Assembly (NCBI GenBank): GCA_025200525.1
Contig: CM045763.1
Span: 92,485,044 to 92,549,043 of the forward strand
DNA from: Camellia lanceoleosa
Taxonomy: Eukaryota > Streptophyta > Magnoliopsida > Ericales > Theaceae
DNA length: 64,000 nt
Reading direction: 5' to 3'
Shown here: piece by piece, positions 1-12,026 of the stretch
Position numbering within the stretch: position 1 is the stretch's first letter
Layout: each line of letters begins with the position of its first letter
Made by a program: the position numbers and the translations under genes
Notes under the pieces: model-generated
Told to the model about the DNA's origin: nothing
What the model saw: only the letters and a program-made list of their open reading frames with translations
Database searches by the model: none

Positions 1-34
1 AAGACGGCTGAACAGAGACGAAGATGGGAGAAGG

Positions 35-1657
35 ATGGGCCAGGGGTTCCAGATGCAACAAGGGCTGGGAAGTGGAAACAAGAAGACTTATGCGGAGGTA
101 GTAGCAAAGGGGAGTGCCAGAGTGGGTGCACAGGTGGTAATAAAAGCTACTGAAGAAGGTAATGGCTGGCGGTATGAAAGCTTAGTAGTTCAGCTTAGCA
201 GCTTCTTAGCTTTTAAGGATTTTAGAGCGGAGCTCTGGAAAAGAGGGATGCAGGATGTGGTTGCGAAAGAGGGGGCTGGATGCATAGTTTTGTTAACCTT
301 CCCTTCAGCATAACACATGCAGGTTGGGAAGGAACAATTAGAAGGGTGGGGAAGGAAATGGTGTGATTCAATTGAAGAATGGGAGAAAGATAAGTTCGTG
401 GAGCAAGAGAGGTGCATCTGGCCGATTTGTCTTGGCATTCCCATAAACCTCTAGAGTGTTGCAACAGTTCAAAACATTGGTAGTCATTGGGGGGTGGTAA
501 TCCAATTTGAAGAAGATTTTAATGATCCGCAAAATTTCCAACAAGCTAAGGTTAGAGTGGTAACAAAGTGCATGAAGATGATCAATGAGACAATACTTTT
601 AGAGCATAAAGGCAAGTACATTCCAATTAGGGTCTGTGAAGAAGTCCCTAGTTGTTTACTCCCAAATCCAAGTAGCAGTAGTAGTATGCAACACCAGCAG
701 CTGCAATCCAATGCAAAAGGAGGGGCAGATCAGTTGTCCGGCAATGGTGGTAGTTGCAAGAGTTCAGAGAAAGCTAGTTCAGAAAAAGAAGAGGAGGGTG
801 TAAATGGGTGTGATGATGTAAGTAGGGTGTTGGAAACTGAGATGGCTAGATCAAATGAGTAGGGTGTAGGAAATGATGGCAAGCGTGCACTACCTGCAGT
901 AGGTTCAAAAGGTGGTATGGGGAATAACATAGCAGGTGCAGTTGCATGAGAGGGTGTCATGGGGATTGACCTAGTAGGTGCACACTCTAGAGTGAAGGGG
1001 CTGGTGCAAGAAGTTATGTCTCAGCAGACAATGATGAATAAAGCACATGAGTTGGAAAAGGGCTTATACACTGGGGGCCTTCTAAAAGAGCTGAGTGGGC
1101 CAGTGTATGCAAGGAATAACATGAGTCTAGAAGTTCTACTTGAAGGTATGCAGGTTGGGCCTGAGCCTAGTGGGCCAAATAAAGGGGTGGGGTCGAATCT
1201 CAGTGACTGTGTGGCCCAGACCCAATTTAGACCAAATTTGGCCCAAACCATCCATACGGTTGTGCCAAATAAGGCAGGTCAAGGAAGAAAATTCAAGGAA
1301 GCAGCAGCAAAAAGATGGTGTAATTCAGGAAAGAAGGGTAGAGAACAAAGGAGGGGTATCAATATAGTTGGTGGTCACATGAAACAAAAAGGCAGGATGG
1401 GTTGGCTTAGCTTCCAGATAGGGGCCATCTTCAGAGCCTCAGCAGTGGCTGCAGCCAATTCATTGTCTATTTCCCAAGATCAGACCCTGAGAAGGAGGAG
1501 CAACCTAGTTGAGGAGGCCCAAACAACAGTGAAGGTTGGTGTATTGCTGGGTATGCAGTGTCAAGGCCAAGAGGAGGAGGTAGTGTCCAAACTAGTAGAA
1601 CTGGAAGAGAATGATTTGGGGAAAATTGCAGTTCAAGCAGCTACAATCAGATCATAG
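35..1657 (+). pseudogene. LINE ORF1 (DUF4283-like nucleic-acid-binding protein), frameshifted
   Basis: Plant LINE ORF1 proteins bind the element RNA and usually carry a DUF4283 domain. The first segment (35-313) holds KTYAEVVAK followed by a YESLVVQL strand, typical of the start of DUF4283. Homology then moves to other frames through 314-493. It resumes at 494-862 with KVRVVTKCMKMINETILLEH and IPIRVCEEVP, the usual end of the domain. The segment 959-1657 is a low-complexity, basic C-terminal part. At least two frame changes and a TAG at 860-862 break the frame. The assignment rests on recognising the domain pattern and the position directly upstream of ORF2. Confidence 0.75.
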
Positions 1658-1689
1658 CTGGTTGCTAAGAAGGGGTTTAGGTGTAAGTT

Positions 1690-4600
1690 GTGATGGTTAT
1701 TATGAAGATTTTATCATGGAATATTAGAGGGCTGAGTAGGCCAGAAAAAAGGAGGAAAATAAAGAGACTTGTGAGGGAAAGAGATATAGGTGTATTGTTA
1801 ATACAAGAAACTAAAAGAAGCTCGATGGGCGATAATTTTGTCAAAACAATCTGGCCCTTTGAGAAGATGGAGTTTATGCAGGTAGATGCAGATGGAAGTG
1901 TTAGTGGAATTCTGTGTGTTTGGAAACCCCAGGTTTTTGAACTTCAGAATTGCTGTAGTAATAAGAACTTCATCATTCTATCAGGTACAACTTGTAGTTC
2001 TTTTCCATGTGTTATTGTTAATGTTTATGCCCCAAATAAGGGTGTAAGGAGGAGACAAATCTGAGAATCTTTGGTAAGTATTAAACAACACTTCCCATTA
2101 CCCTGGTGTATGGGAGGAGACTTTAATGAAGTCAGGTATATGAGTGAGAGAAAGGGCTGCACTTGGAGAGAGAGGGGAATGTCAGATTTCAATGAGTTTA
2201 TAGAAAAGTCAGAAGTGATTGATATGCCTATGTTAGGCAGACAATACACATGGTGTAATGTTGTGGAAGGAGACAGGTGGAGCAAGATTGATAGATTTCT
2301 AGTAGATCCAATGTGGTTAGAGAAGTTTGCCATAAAACAATGGGGATTATCTAGAACAATCTCAAACCATTGTCCAATATTGCTCAAAGAGGATAATATG
2401 AATTGGGGTCGAAAGCCCTTTAAATTCATCAATGCTTGGAGGTTACATCCCATGTTCATGGCTGAAGTTAAAAAGTGCTAGGAGGAAACTTAAGTGCATA
2501 GATGGGCAGGGTTTAGAGTTATGAGAAAGCTGAGCAGTTTGAGGGATCATCTGAGGGTGTAGAACAAGGCAGTGTTTGGCAACATAGACTCCTTACTAAA
2601 GTCTACTGAGGAAGAGCTACATGAATGTGATCTAAAGGCTGAATGCAGGTCCTTGACTGGTCTGGAAATTAAAAGAAGAGAAGTCAGATCTAAGGTATGG
2701 CAGCTTAACAAAAACAAGGAAATGATGTGGCATCAAAAGTCCAGGATGCAGTGGGTTAGATTTGGGGATAGAAATACAAGGTTTTTTTGACATAATGGCA
2801 AGCACTAGGCAGAGAAAGAATATGTTAGACTCAGTTTTGGTGGAGGGAGAGAGGTTAGAGGATCCAATGCTGGTAAAACAGAAGGTGGTTAGGCACTTCA
2901 GTCAGCAATTTTCTGAGCATTGGATTCATAGGCCAAAAATGTTAGGCCCCTTTGCTACTATTAGTCCTGAGGCAGCAGTGGGTTTGGAAGAAGCTTTTAC
3001 TGAAGCTGAGATTTGGGAAGCAATTCAAGACTGTGATGAGAATAAGGCCCCTGGTCTTGATGGCTTTAACCTAGCTTGCATTCAAAGTTGTTGGAAAATT
3101 ATGAAAAGAGAAATAATTTAGTTGATGCATGAATTCCACTCCAATGGTAAGTTGTCAAAAGGAATCAACAGTTCATTTATTGTTCTTATCCTTAAGAAGG
3201 AACAACCCTATAGGTTTGGGGGACTTCAGACCAATTAGCTTGGTCAGTTCAGTCTATAAAGTCTTGGCCAAGGTGTTGTCTAGAAGACTCAAGAGGGTTC
3301 TTCCATCTATGATCAGTGAAGTCCAATCTGCCTTTGTTTGTGGAAGGTAAATCCTAGATGGGGCACTAATAGCTAATGAGGTAGTAGATAAGTGGAAGAG
3401 ATTTAAGAAAAAGAGGATTATTCTCAAGCTAGACTTTGAAAAAGCATATGATTCAATAAATTGGGAGTTCCTAGTATCTATGATGAGAAACTTTGGATGT
3501 GGTAAAAAATGGATTAGTTGGATGAAGACTTGCATCTCAACTGCGAAGATTTCTGTCCTGGTTAATGGTGCACCGTATGAGGAATTTCAACCACAAAAGG
3601 GGCTTAGGCAGGGTGACCCTCTTTCACCTTTCTTGTTCATTATAGCAGCTGAAGCACTTAATTTGTTACTGGGGAGGGCTATTGAGAAAGGCTTATTCCA
3701 AGGTGCTATTGTTGGTTCTCAAGAGTTGAGTGTATCTCACCTCCAATTTGCAGATGATACCATCATTTTCTGTGAAGGGGATTTGGAGGAGGTAAAAAAT
3801 TTAAAAAGAGTGTTGAGGTGCTTTGAGGTGATGTCTGGGCTGAAAATTAACTACCATAAGAGTGTTGTTTGTGGGGTGGGCTTTCAAGAGGAACAAACTA
3901 AAGAGTTTGCACAGACCTTGAATTGTCTGACTAAGAGGCTGCCTTTTAACTTCTTAGGTCTACCTTTAGGGACCAACCCAAGAAGGAAGAGCACTTGGGT
4001 CCCAGTAGTGGAAAAAGTTAAGAAGAAACTGTCCTCCTAGAAAAGAAAGCTGATATCTTTTGCGGGTAGATTGTCTTTGATTAAATCTGTTCTGTCTAAT
4101 TTGCCTATCTATTTCCTCTCATTGTTTAGGATGCCTAAGGAGGTTGTAAAGTCTGTAGTGAAGCTGCAGTCCTCCTTTTTGTGGGGAGGGTCAGAGAATA
4201 AGAAGAAGGTGCACTTGGTTCAATGGAGGGAGGTCACCAAAAGTTAATGGCAAGGAGGCTTAGGAGTGAGAGATGTTGGAGAGGTGAATGATTGCTTGCT
4301 GTTAAAATGGTGGTGGAGGTATGGGAAAGAAGACAAAGCTTTGTGGAAATTTGTGTTATGCTCTAGGTATGGCAAAATTGGTGGGGGTTGGATGCTACCA
4401 GTGTCTCACACAGGTGGGATGTCTAATATTTGGCAGGACATTGTGAAGCTTCCTGCTGTCCACCAGCATCTGGGAGAATTTTATGAGGACCATTTTAAAG
4501 TATCTGTTGGTAATGGGAGGAGAATTCTCTTCTGGTCTGATGACTGGGTATGTAGAGGAGGGTTGAAGGTTGAGTTCCCCATATTACATCAATTATCGAC

Positions 4601-5373
4601 TGAGAAAGAGGAAACACTGCATCAAATTAGTGCTACGAAGAGCAGTGCAGGGGTGTGGCAGCTGCAGTTCAGAAGAAGGCTGTTTGCTTAGGAAGAAGAG
4701 GAGCTGCAGAGGTTATTAAGCCTGTTGGCTTCATCCCCTGCAATCAGATCTGAAATTGAAGGTTCTTGTTCATGGTTAGCTAACACCTCAGGTCAATTTT
4801 CAGTGATCTCTATATGGTAGTGGTGGATGACAGCAAATAGACCTGGTGTGAATATTCATGTAGGATTATGGATTAAGTCTGCTCCCCCAAAAATGCAATT
4901 TTTCTGCTGGCTGGCTTGGAGGAAGAGGGTGAAGACTTCATCTTTTCTTAAAATGATTGGGGTCTTAGCTACAACTGTTAGTTCCTCTTGTGTTTTCTGC
5001 AATGCTATGGAGGAAACCTTGGATCATGTGCTACTCTTTCGTCCACTGATCTGGGAGTGCTGGTCTATAATGGTAAGGTGGTGGGATCTGGTATGGGCTA
5101 TACCTGGTTCAGTTCAGGAGCTGCTTCAATGGTGGTCTGGAGGTAAGTTCAAGTCAAAGGAATCCAGAATTTGGCAGGTAATTCCATCTAGTGTTCTGGT
5201 ATGTGTGGAAATTAAGAAATGATTGTAAATTCAAAAGGGCTCTATCTGCTGTTGAAGATTTAACTGAAAGAATTAAGTTGCATATTGCTCTGTGGGCCAA
5301 ATGGTTATTGAAGGTTGATTACTCTACTCATGATTTTGTTTCTAACCTGCACCAAGTTAGGCTATTTGTCTGA
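1690..5373 (+). pseudogene. LINE ORF2 (endonuclease, reverse transcriptase, zf-RVT), broken
   Basis: ORF2 nicks the target DNA and reverse-transcribes the element RNA. The APE-type endonuclease starts at MKILSWNIRGL (about 1702) and shows LLIQETK, GGDFNEVR, SKIDRFLV and SNHCPILL. The reverse transcriptase spans about 3040-4040, with NKAPGLDGFN, a FRPISLVSSVYKVLAKVLS block, [13 protein letters not shown] and the catalytic LQFADDTIIF (about 3741-3770). A zf-RVT-type region follows (4870-5060) with PPKMQFFCWLAWRKRV and a C-x2-C pattern (CVFC). In-frame stops occur at 2062, 2479 and 4038. The frame also shifts near 2770-2790, 3120 and 5190. It is clearly inactive but easily recognisable. Confidence 0.9.
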
Positions 5374-5724
5374 GGTGCTTGAGGTGTTATTGTGGAAGCT
5401 TTGGCCAATCTGTCTTGCCTATGTGTTTTCTGTTTTGTGTTGTTTTCTATTGTTGTTTTTGCTTTGTTGGTCTCTCACCAACTTTGTTAGCTCCAAGCTC
5501 CTCTTTATTGATATAATCTTCTTTTCATCAATATAGATCTCTTTTGCCGATCAAAAAAAAGTTTAATACTTTTTTACAATATTGGAAAAAATAAATTGAA
5601 TGTATAATCATAGAAATAATAGGAATCATAGTTATGTTATCACGTTAGATTATCAATTGTCTCAAAATTTTCCTTTGTTCTCACATTTTGTTTTGTATTC
5701 TTTAATTTGATTTGGAAACGAAGT

Positions 5725-5894
5725 GATGAGCTTGCTGATGCATCCGGCGAAAATGCAGACGTTGTTGGCAATTTGGGCAACAAAACTGCATTGGGATCTA
5801 CAGGAACCAATAGTGTGGCACATCAATTTTCCAGTGCAAATAGTTCACATGTTTATGACGATGAATTTGACACTTCTGTGACAATGTTAAATAT
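5725..5894 (+). CDS. Possible internal exon of an unidentified host gene
   Basis: This stretch has protein-like composition against AT-rich surroundings. In the frame running through 5707-5925 it reads SDELADASGENADVVGNLGN, later SANSSHVYDDEFDTSVTMLN. It ends at a plausible donor (ATA|GTATGTTC, near 5894). The acceptor is uncertain; an AG occurs at 5723-5724. It lies between two LINE insertions and about 2.9 kb before the better exon at 8754. Both could belong to one plus-strand gene whose introns have absorbed the LINEs. I do not recognise the family. It could also be part of an older element. Confidence 0.35.
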
Positions 5895-6106
5895 AGTATG
5901 TTCAATTGATACTGTGTCTAGTTAATTTATTGATGGCATATTGTAATGGTTTTGATTTTTGATTCTTTTTTTTCCCCCATTTTTTCTTTTTTTCTGACGC
6001 TTAATTTGGATTGATGTTTGTTTCAAAATGGCTCTACACAGACAGTTATCTGGTTTCATTTTCATAAATATGCGAAGGCCTATTCCATTCTTGATTCTTT
6101 TTATCA

Positions 6107-6122
6107 AAAGATTGAACCAATA
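6107..6122 (+). repeat. Left target-site duplication of LINE 2
   Basis: AAAGATTGAACCAATA occurs here and again at 8601-8616, directly after the A-rich tail of the element. The match is 16 of 16 bases, allowing for ambiguity with the A tail. This is the target duplication made by LINE insertion and it defines the element limits. Confidence 0.9.
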
Positions 6123-8600
6123 AGAGAAAGCCATGATAATGGTTGGGATTCCCAAGTAGTGTTTACCAGAGGTAGAGGCCTTTAGAGGATTGAAACCTGT
6201 TTTATAATCGTTAACCTGATTTGGGAAGAAAGAAAACTGATTAGCTCAAATGGAAGGTGTTCTAAATCACAAGTGTTTCTCAATCTTCATTAATAATCTT
6301 CCTGAGCAAACGTACAGTTGGTGGCTTAGAAAAGTGTTTAATAGATGTGGGATGATTGTGGATGCTTTTATCCCTTTCAAGAGACGCAGATTTAGTAATA
6401 GTAAGTTTGGATTTGTAAGATACCTTAAGGAAGAGGAGGCCGACGAAGCCGTTCATTCATTCAATGGGGTCTTGTGGCGGGGTCATTTACTAGTGGTGAA
6501 AAGAGCAACCATTATCTCTGGGAAAAGACTGGTTTGGAGAAAGAAGAAGTCTTATTTGCCTCATTCTCTCTCCCCAAAAGGAAACCATATTTGGAGGCAT
6601 AAAAAAGTCCCCGAAGACCAGTCACTGTATTCTATAGAAGGAGTCGAAGTTAACCCAGATCGTTCTTCTTTCACTGTTGATGCGGAAGAGATTGATGACT
6701 CTTGGGTAAAGACTTGTGCGGTTGGTATAGTCAGAGATTACAAAATTATTCCTATGATAGAGGAGGCAATGAGAACTGAAGGGGTCAGTTTTGTAATAAT
6801 CAAACCACTATGTGGTGTTAAGGTTCTGTTACAATTTAATATTGTGGAAGATATGAAAGAGATGCTTCAAGGGAGTAGGTGGTGGTTAGAAACTTGGTTT
6901 GATGAAGTATAGGAGGGCATTGTAGAGAGTTTACGCTTTCAAGGAGAGTTTGGCTGGCCATTGAAGGGGTTCCTATGAATGCTTGGAACTCCACAACTTC
7001 CACCAAAATCGCCAGCAATTGGGACCGAGTTTTTTCTGTTGATAGAAAAACTATTTCACGCATGGAACTGGAAAGAGGGAAAGTTCTTGTGGAAACAAAT
7101 TTTAAAAATTCAATAAATGGATTCTGCAAATTAAAAGTCGGTCAATTTATTTATGACATCAGAGTTTCAAAGAGGGAATTTCAAAAGATCTACGTGTTAG
7201 GCTCATCTTACTATCCCAAAGCGGCAGTTAAGGTGGATGAAGGTATGGATGAATCTAACTCTGTTGAAGGCTTCTTTAGTGCAGAGACCGGCGATGTACA
7301 GGGTGCAAAAGATGATGGTGATCATATCACCGTTGGTGAAGATGTATCAATCTACTCTGGAAATGTCTTATAGGGTGCGGTTTTGGCCAGTGATCTCAAA
7401 GGCTTAGCTCTGGGAGAGAATTACGGCGATGATGATATAGCTCTTCTCAGCCAAGTTGAGGATTCTTTTGACGTCACACGTAGTATAAACAGCATCGACC
7501 TTCTCATGCTTGAGGCAGAGCTTCCAGACATACATCAACGCACATAATCCAATGCTCTGTGCTCTTCTTCCAGCCACCATATGTTGTCCCAAAACCAAGT
7601 GAGAAAATCTCTTAGCCCTAATCATGCCTCATCTCCAAATCACCTCAACCCAACTCAAGCACTTATTTTTCCGCACAAAAACAATCCTATTAGAATACAC
7701 AAATCCACCAATAGAAGAAAGAAACTCTCACTTCTTGAGTTGGGGCTTCTCCACAAATTCTTGAATAAAGGGAGATATGCCAAAGGTTCCAACAAAAATC
7801 AAAGGACGCCAAACTTGTTCGATCTTCGCAGCTATCGCAATCATCAATCTCTTCTAGTATAATTCGGGTATGCAACAAGCCCTTCTTGAACAAGTTGGTG
7901 GAATCTGATGAGGAAATGAAACAACAAGGTGAAGATGAAGAAAAGGAGTATAGACTCCTTTTGGCTGAAGCAACAGAAACCTTACAAATAGCCAAAAATT
8001 GCAGATCGATTTTGGTGGTAGAGAAGACATCTTCCTGAAGGATTTTATCGAGATGGAGATGAGTAACAAAGCCAAAATCAGAAAGAAAACTTAGCTGGAG
8101 TTAGAGAGAGAGAGAGAGAGAGAGAGTTAGTGGGGTGCAAAGTATTTAATCTTTAAAAGGGTCTCGGGTTGTAATGGTAAGTGGTGGATTATGTTTTGTC
8201 CTAGGTGTGTCTTAGTGGTGTGTTTGGTTTGTAAGGGGTATAATTATTTTTAGAGGGTTGATGGGTTGTATTTGTTAGCAGTGGATGATGTTTGTCCTGT
8301 TCGGGTTTGGTGTGTTGGAGGTTTGGTGTTTGTCCTATTTGGGTTTGCAGTGGTTGGTTTGGTGTGAAAGGGGATTTGGGTTTGGTGTTTGGAGTTAAGT
8401 TCTTCTTAACTTTTTATTTTTATTTATTTATTTAGTTTTATTTTTTTCTTAAATATCGTGAGGCCGAGGGGTTGGTTAGATGGTTGTGAGTAGCAGTAGT
8501 AGGGATAATCTGCACTTTCTCGAATCTCTCTCGATACTTGTCATCTTTATGTACCTTTAATTTCAAGTTTTTAATGAAATTTTTCTTTGCTAATAAAAAA
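6123..8600 (+). mobile_element. LINE copy with ORF1 only, bounded by 16-bp target duplication
   Basis: A 2.48-kb LINE insertion. It has a 127-bp 5' UTR, an ORF1 with an RRM and DUF4283-like region (6250-7862, broken), about 700 bp of 3' sequence with a GA microsatellite (8105-8127), and an A-rich tail at 8595-8603. Perfect 16-bp flanking duplications show it arrived as a unit. No endonuclease or reverse transcriptase motifs are visible in any frame. The copy has therefore lost ORF2, or was mobilised in trans by another LINE. Confidence 0.85.
6250..7862 (+). pseudogene. LINE ORF1 with RRM and DUF4283-like domains, frameshifted
   Basis: The protein starts MEGVLNHKCFSIFINNLPEQ, an RRM (about residues 8-85) with RNP-like motifs FSIFINNLP and SKFGFVRY. 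A DUF4283-like region follows: VGIVRDYKIIPMIEEAM and LLQFNIVEDM. A frame change near 6905-6930 leads into VWLAIEGVPMNAW-type sequence. The later frame continues to KVLVETNFKNSINGFCKLKV. It runs through a TAG at 7371 and a TAA at 7546 to the KS-rich tail at 7862. RNA-binding ORF1p is the inferred role; the protein cannot be made intact. RRM plus DUF4283 is the standard architecture of one plant LINE group. Confidence 0.8.
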
Positions 8601-8616
8601 AAAGATTGAACCAATA
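8601..8616 (+). repeat. Right target-site duplication of LINE 2
   Basis: Second copy of AAAGATTGAACCAATA, following the A-rich 3' tail; partner of 6107-6122. Confidence 0.9.
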
Positions 8617-8753
8617 GATGAGGTATGATTGAATAAGCTGCAAGGGTTATGCTATGGTGCCTTATAACCCTCCACCCAAGAAAAAAGAAACAATGATGAG
8701 ATAATGTTATTCAAGTTCCTTTGTGTAATGTTTTTGTAATTATGTATTTGCAG

Positions 8754-8825
8754 GCAATACCTCATCATATTTGCCTCTTGTTCCTCGATGCTGCATTAGC
8801 TTCCCATGATCCGTGGGAATTTGTT
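8754..8825 (+). CDS. Internal exon of an unidentified host gene (24 codons, phase 0-0)
   Basis: A 72-nt open stretch sits between a good acceptor (pyrimidine-rich lead, TTTGCAG at 8747-8753) and a good donor (GTAAGT at 8826). It encodes AIPHHICLLFLDAALASHD followed by PWEFV. Base composition is clearly more codon-like than the flanks. The exon preserves frame at both ends. I do not recognise the protein. The surrounding sequence to about 13478, minus three LINE insertions, looks like intron. Further exons were not found, so most of the gene may lie outside the window or be eroded. Confidence 0.5.
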
Positions 8826-9191
8826 GTAAGTTCAATTTTTAGGAGCTTGACTAATTGTTTTCATTCAAAGTTTTACTTGAGATTTATTATTTTAAATGAT
8901 GTGTCTTGAGTCTTCAGCCTGACATTTTGTGCTATATTCGTTCTCTTGCCTTTTCTACCATTGGTACAACTCCATTATTAGGAGACTTCTGATTTAGAGA
9001 GTGGGTGAGGTTTATTGTTCTATGCTTTTGGACAGGGAATCATTGCTCTTCAGCCTAATTGATATGTTGCAAACTTTTGTTTCAGGATTTGAATTTGTAG
9101 TCATCCAATTTATTACTCTCTCTCTCATAAGGTAGTTGGGTAGAGCATAAAATTATGTTTCTGGAACATTTGATAGAATGATGTGGAAAGA

Positions 9192-9205
9192 TAAGCATTG
9201 AGCTT
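9192..9205 (+). repeat. Left target-site duplication of LINE 3
   Basis: TAAGCATTGAGCTT here matches TAAGCATTGAACTT at 12474-12487 at 13 of 14 positions. The last bases overlap the poly-T that marks the 3' end of the minus-strand LINE. Confidence 0.7.
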
Positions 9206-9514
9206 TTTTTTTTTTTTTGATAAATAATAGAACTTTATTAGAAAGCACCAAGACGATGCAAAGAATACAAACAAGCCACCCACAAACGGACTAAACAAAA
9301 CTAACTAATCAAATCCTCCACAAAGTCAACAAAGACCAAGACAGTGGGATCAATTGTACCCGTAACCCAACTATGCAGCACCAACAACCTATTCTCTAAC
9401 TATAAAACAGAATGACATTCATCCTGAAACACTCACCTATTCCATTCTAACCAAATCTATCAAAGCAAACAATGGGAAGCAAGCACCCAAGCCTTTCGGC
9501 ACCTCTTTCCCATC

Positions 9515-11390
9515 CTAGCCCCACCCCCAACACTGTAACACTCCTAGTAAAGACCTCGATTGCACCCACACAAAACCAAACAAAGCAACAAGGAAATTCC
9601 AAAGTTTGGACACAACCCAGCAATGAAGCAAATGATTCATCGTTTCCGTATCCCTGGAACACATGCAAAACCAATTCACCAGCACATGCCGCTGTCGGAT
9701 GAGATTATTAATAGTGAGGATACATCCCAAAGCAGCGGTCCAAACAAAGAAAGTGACCTTAGAAGGAGAACTCATGGCCCAAACACATTTCCAAGGAAAC
9801 ACACCACCAACACCTCCTACAAGCACCCCATAAAATGAAGACATGGAGATGACACGAAGAAAACACCTTTAGAGCTCCGGACTTTCCAAACTAAAGAATC
9901 CAACCCATCCCCCCCATTATGCAAGCCGTACAGAAATCCTAGAAGATCCACCAATTGGTCTACCTCTCAATCCTGTATATAACAACGAAGACGAACATTC
10001 CAGACAACTGTGTCCTCGTGTGTCACCTTATCCAAAGCAACCAACTCCTCCCTATCAGCAGCAATAGCATAAATCAAAGGAAACAAGGCGGCCAAAGTCA
10101 AACCATCACACCACCGATTTCGCCAGAAGCGAACCCGATCACAAACCCCCACTTTAAATCGAACTCTCTCCCAAAACCTCGCCCTCCCCAGCCAAATCCC
10201 CTTCCACAAACCACAACCATGAGGTTGAGCCACTATTTGCGAACACCAACCCCCTTCTCCTCTCCATATTTGGCCACCACCAGCCTCCTCCATAACTTGT
10301 CCCGTTCCTCCATAAAATGCCACAACCACTTACCTAATAAAGCCCGATTAAACACCACCAATTTTCGCACACCCAACCCCCCCTCCTTCAAAGTACAAAC
10401 CCTCTCCCAAGCCACCAAATGATAATGAAAAACCTTCCCACCCCCACTCCACAAAAACTCCTGCTACAACTTCTCCAACCTCTTTGCTACCCCTACAGGG
10501 ACCACATGCACAGACATAAAATATGTTGGAATGCTGGAAAGAACACTCTTGATCAAAGTAATCTGCCCCCCCTTTGGACAAGTATTGGCGCTTCCACCCT
10601 GCCAACCACCATTGCACTTTGTTCACTACCCTATCCCACACTCGAGTCTCCTGAAAAGAAGCCCCCAAGGGAAGTCCTAAATAAGAAACTACCAACCTGG
10701 CCACTTTACAGCCCATAACGGCTGCCAACATCGGTAAACTAGCCACCTGACCCACAGGTATCAATTCTGATTTTGACAAATTAACCCACAGCCCGGACAC
10801 CGCCTCAAAACATAACAAAACACATCACAACTGATCAATTTGAGTAGCCTCCGCATCACAAAAAATCAATGCATCATCAGCATAGAATAGATGAGAGACC
10901 ATCAAAGAGGCTGATCCCTTCCCCACCACAAAATTCGATAATAAATCCCCCTGGATCGCCCTAGAAATCAGACGACTTAATGCTTCCATAACCAAAATAA
11001 ACAACAACGGGGATAGTGGGTCTCCCTGCCGTAAACCTCTCCAAGTGGGGAAAAAACCCGCTGGTGTCCTATTAACCAGGACTGACATCCGAATAGTGGA
11101 AATACAAAAATGTATCTACCACCTTCACCGGGCCCCAAAACCCAACCTCTCCAACATGTATAACAGAAAGTTCCAATTGACATTATCATAAGTTTTCACA
11201 ATATCCAACTAATATATAATTTCCCTTTTCCCTTGCCGAAGCTGCGAATCCACGCACTCATTAGCCACCAAAACAGCATCCAAAATCTGTCGCCCACCCA
11301 CAAAAGCATTCTGAGACCACTCCCTCCAACACCCCCTGAAGCCCATTAGTCAAAACCTTGGCCAGTAATTTGTAAATGTTGCCTGAAAGA
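9515..11390 (-). pseudogene. LINE ORF2 reverse transcriptase and zf-RVT domain, multiply frameshifted
   Basis: On the minus strand, 11088-10825 encodes [20 protein letters not shown] then [19 protein letters not shown] and the catalytic [12 protein letters not shown]. 10818-10348 continues with SGLWVNLSKSEL and YLGLPLGASF, typical of the RT thumb region. The connection LKEGGLGVRKL is at 10454-10233. The zf-RVT-type segment at 9844-9515 reads SSPSKVTFFVWTAALG and ends TETMNHLLHCWVVSKLW. Pieces lie in several frames with stops between, so the enzyme is not produced. Confidence 0.85.
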
Positions 11391-12026
11391 CTAATAGGCC
11401 GAAAGTCTCAGATATCTCACCCCCTCTTTCTTGGGAATCAAAGCAATAAAAGTTGTATTCAGACTCCTCTCAAATTGCTCAGTTTGATGAAACTGCTCAA
11501 ACACATCCAATACCTCCCCTTTGACCACCTCCCAGCAATGCTGAAGAAAAGCAACTGAAAAACCATCTAGCCTCGGGGTCTTGTCCCTAGGCATACTTCT
11601 TAACGCACCCAAGGCCTGTCCTACAGTTTCCACCAAAGCCCTATTCAACAAACCAAACCACCCCTCCTCCGCCACGCCATGAACCAACTGGCCATTGTCT
11701 CCAATGGGAGCCAAACCTCCATCCCACACTGAAACAGCCTTATGCACTACTGATGCCCCGTTCGTAGCGCCAATCTTCGAAACCCAACCCTCCCCATTGG
11801 CAAAACCCTCGATGACCAGAGCCACACCCTTCCACCCATCCCCAAACTCCGAAGCAGGGATAAAAGTCTGGAATCGTTTACCATCCAATGTGACAACAAC
11901 TTGAAACGAAGCCCCACCCTCTTCCTCGCCACGGATCCAAACTGCCACACTCCGATGATTCCCATCCAAACGACCCAAAAATGATACGGTTCCAAAGAGA
12001 CTCGAAGCCTCCCGTAACTTCTTCAC
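11391..12026 (-). pseudogene. LINE ORF1-reverse transcriptase in-frame fusion, endonuclease deleted
   Basis: A 211-codon open frame. Its first part (MKKLREASSLFGTVSFLGRL, SVAVWIRGEEEG, FQTFIPASEF) resembles the start of a plant LINE ORF1. The second part is reverse-transcriptase N-terminus: LGALRSMPRDKTPRLDGFSV, FLQHCWEVVKGEVLDVFEQF and FIALIPKKEG. The end of ORF1 and the whole endonuclease are absent, yet the frame stays open across the join. The deletion could have arisen before or after insertion. The open frame could be chance, since downstream RT parts are broken. Confidence 0.7.

Larger units (their letters stand above)
1..5560 (+). mobile_element. LINE (L1-type non-LTR retrotransposon), degenerate, 5' end outside window
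   Basis: A plus-strand LINE occupies the start of the window. An ORF1-like region comes first (35-1657), then an ORF2-like region (1690-5373) with endonuclease, reverse transcriptase and zf-RVT-type domains. A roughly 190-bp 3' UTR ends in a short A run (5553-5560). All coding parts carry stops or frameshifts, so the copy is dead. The 5' end and left target duplication lie outside the window, so the insertion boundary is unconfirmed. It precedes what looks like intron sequence of a host gene. Confidence 0.9.
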
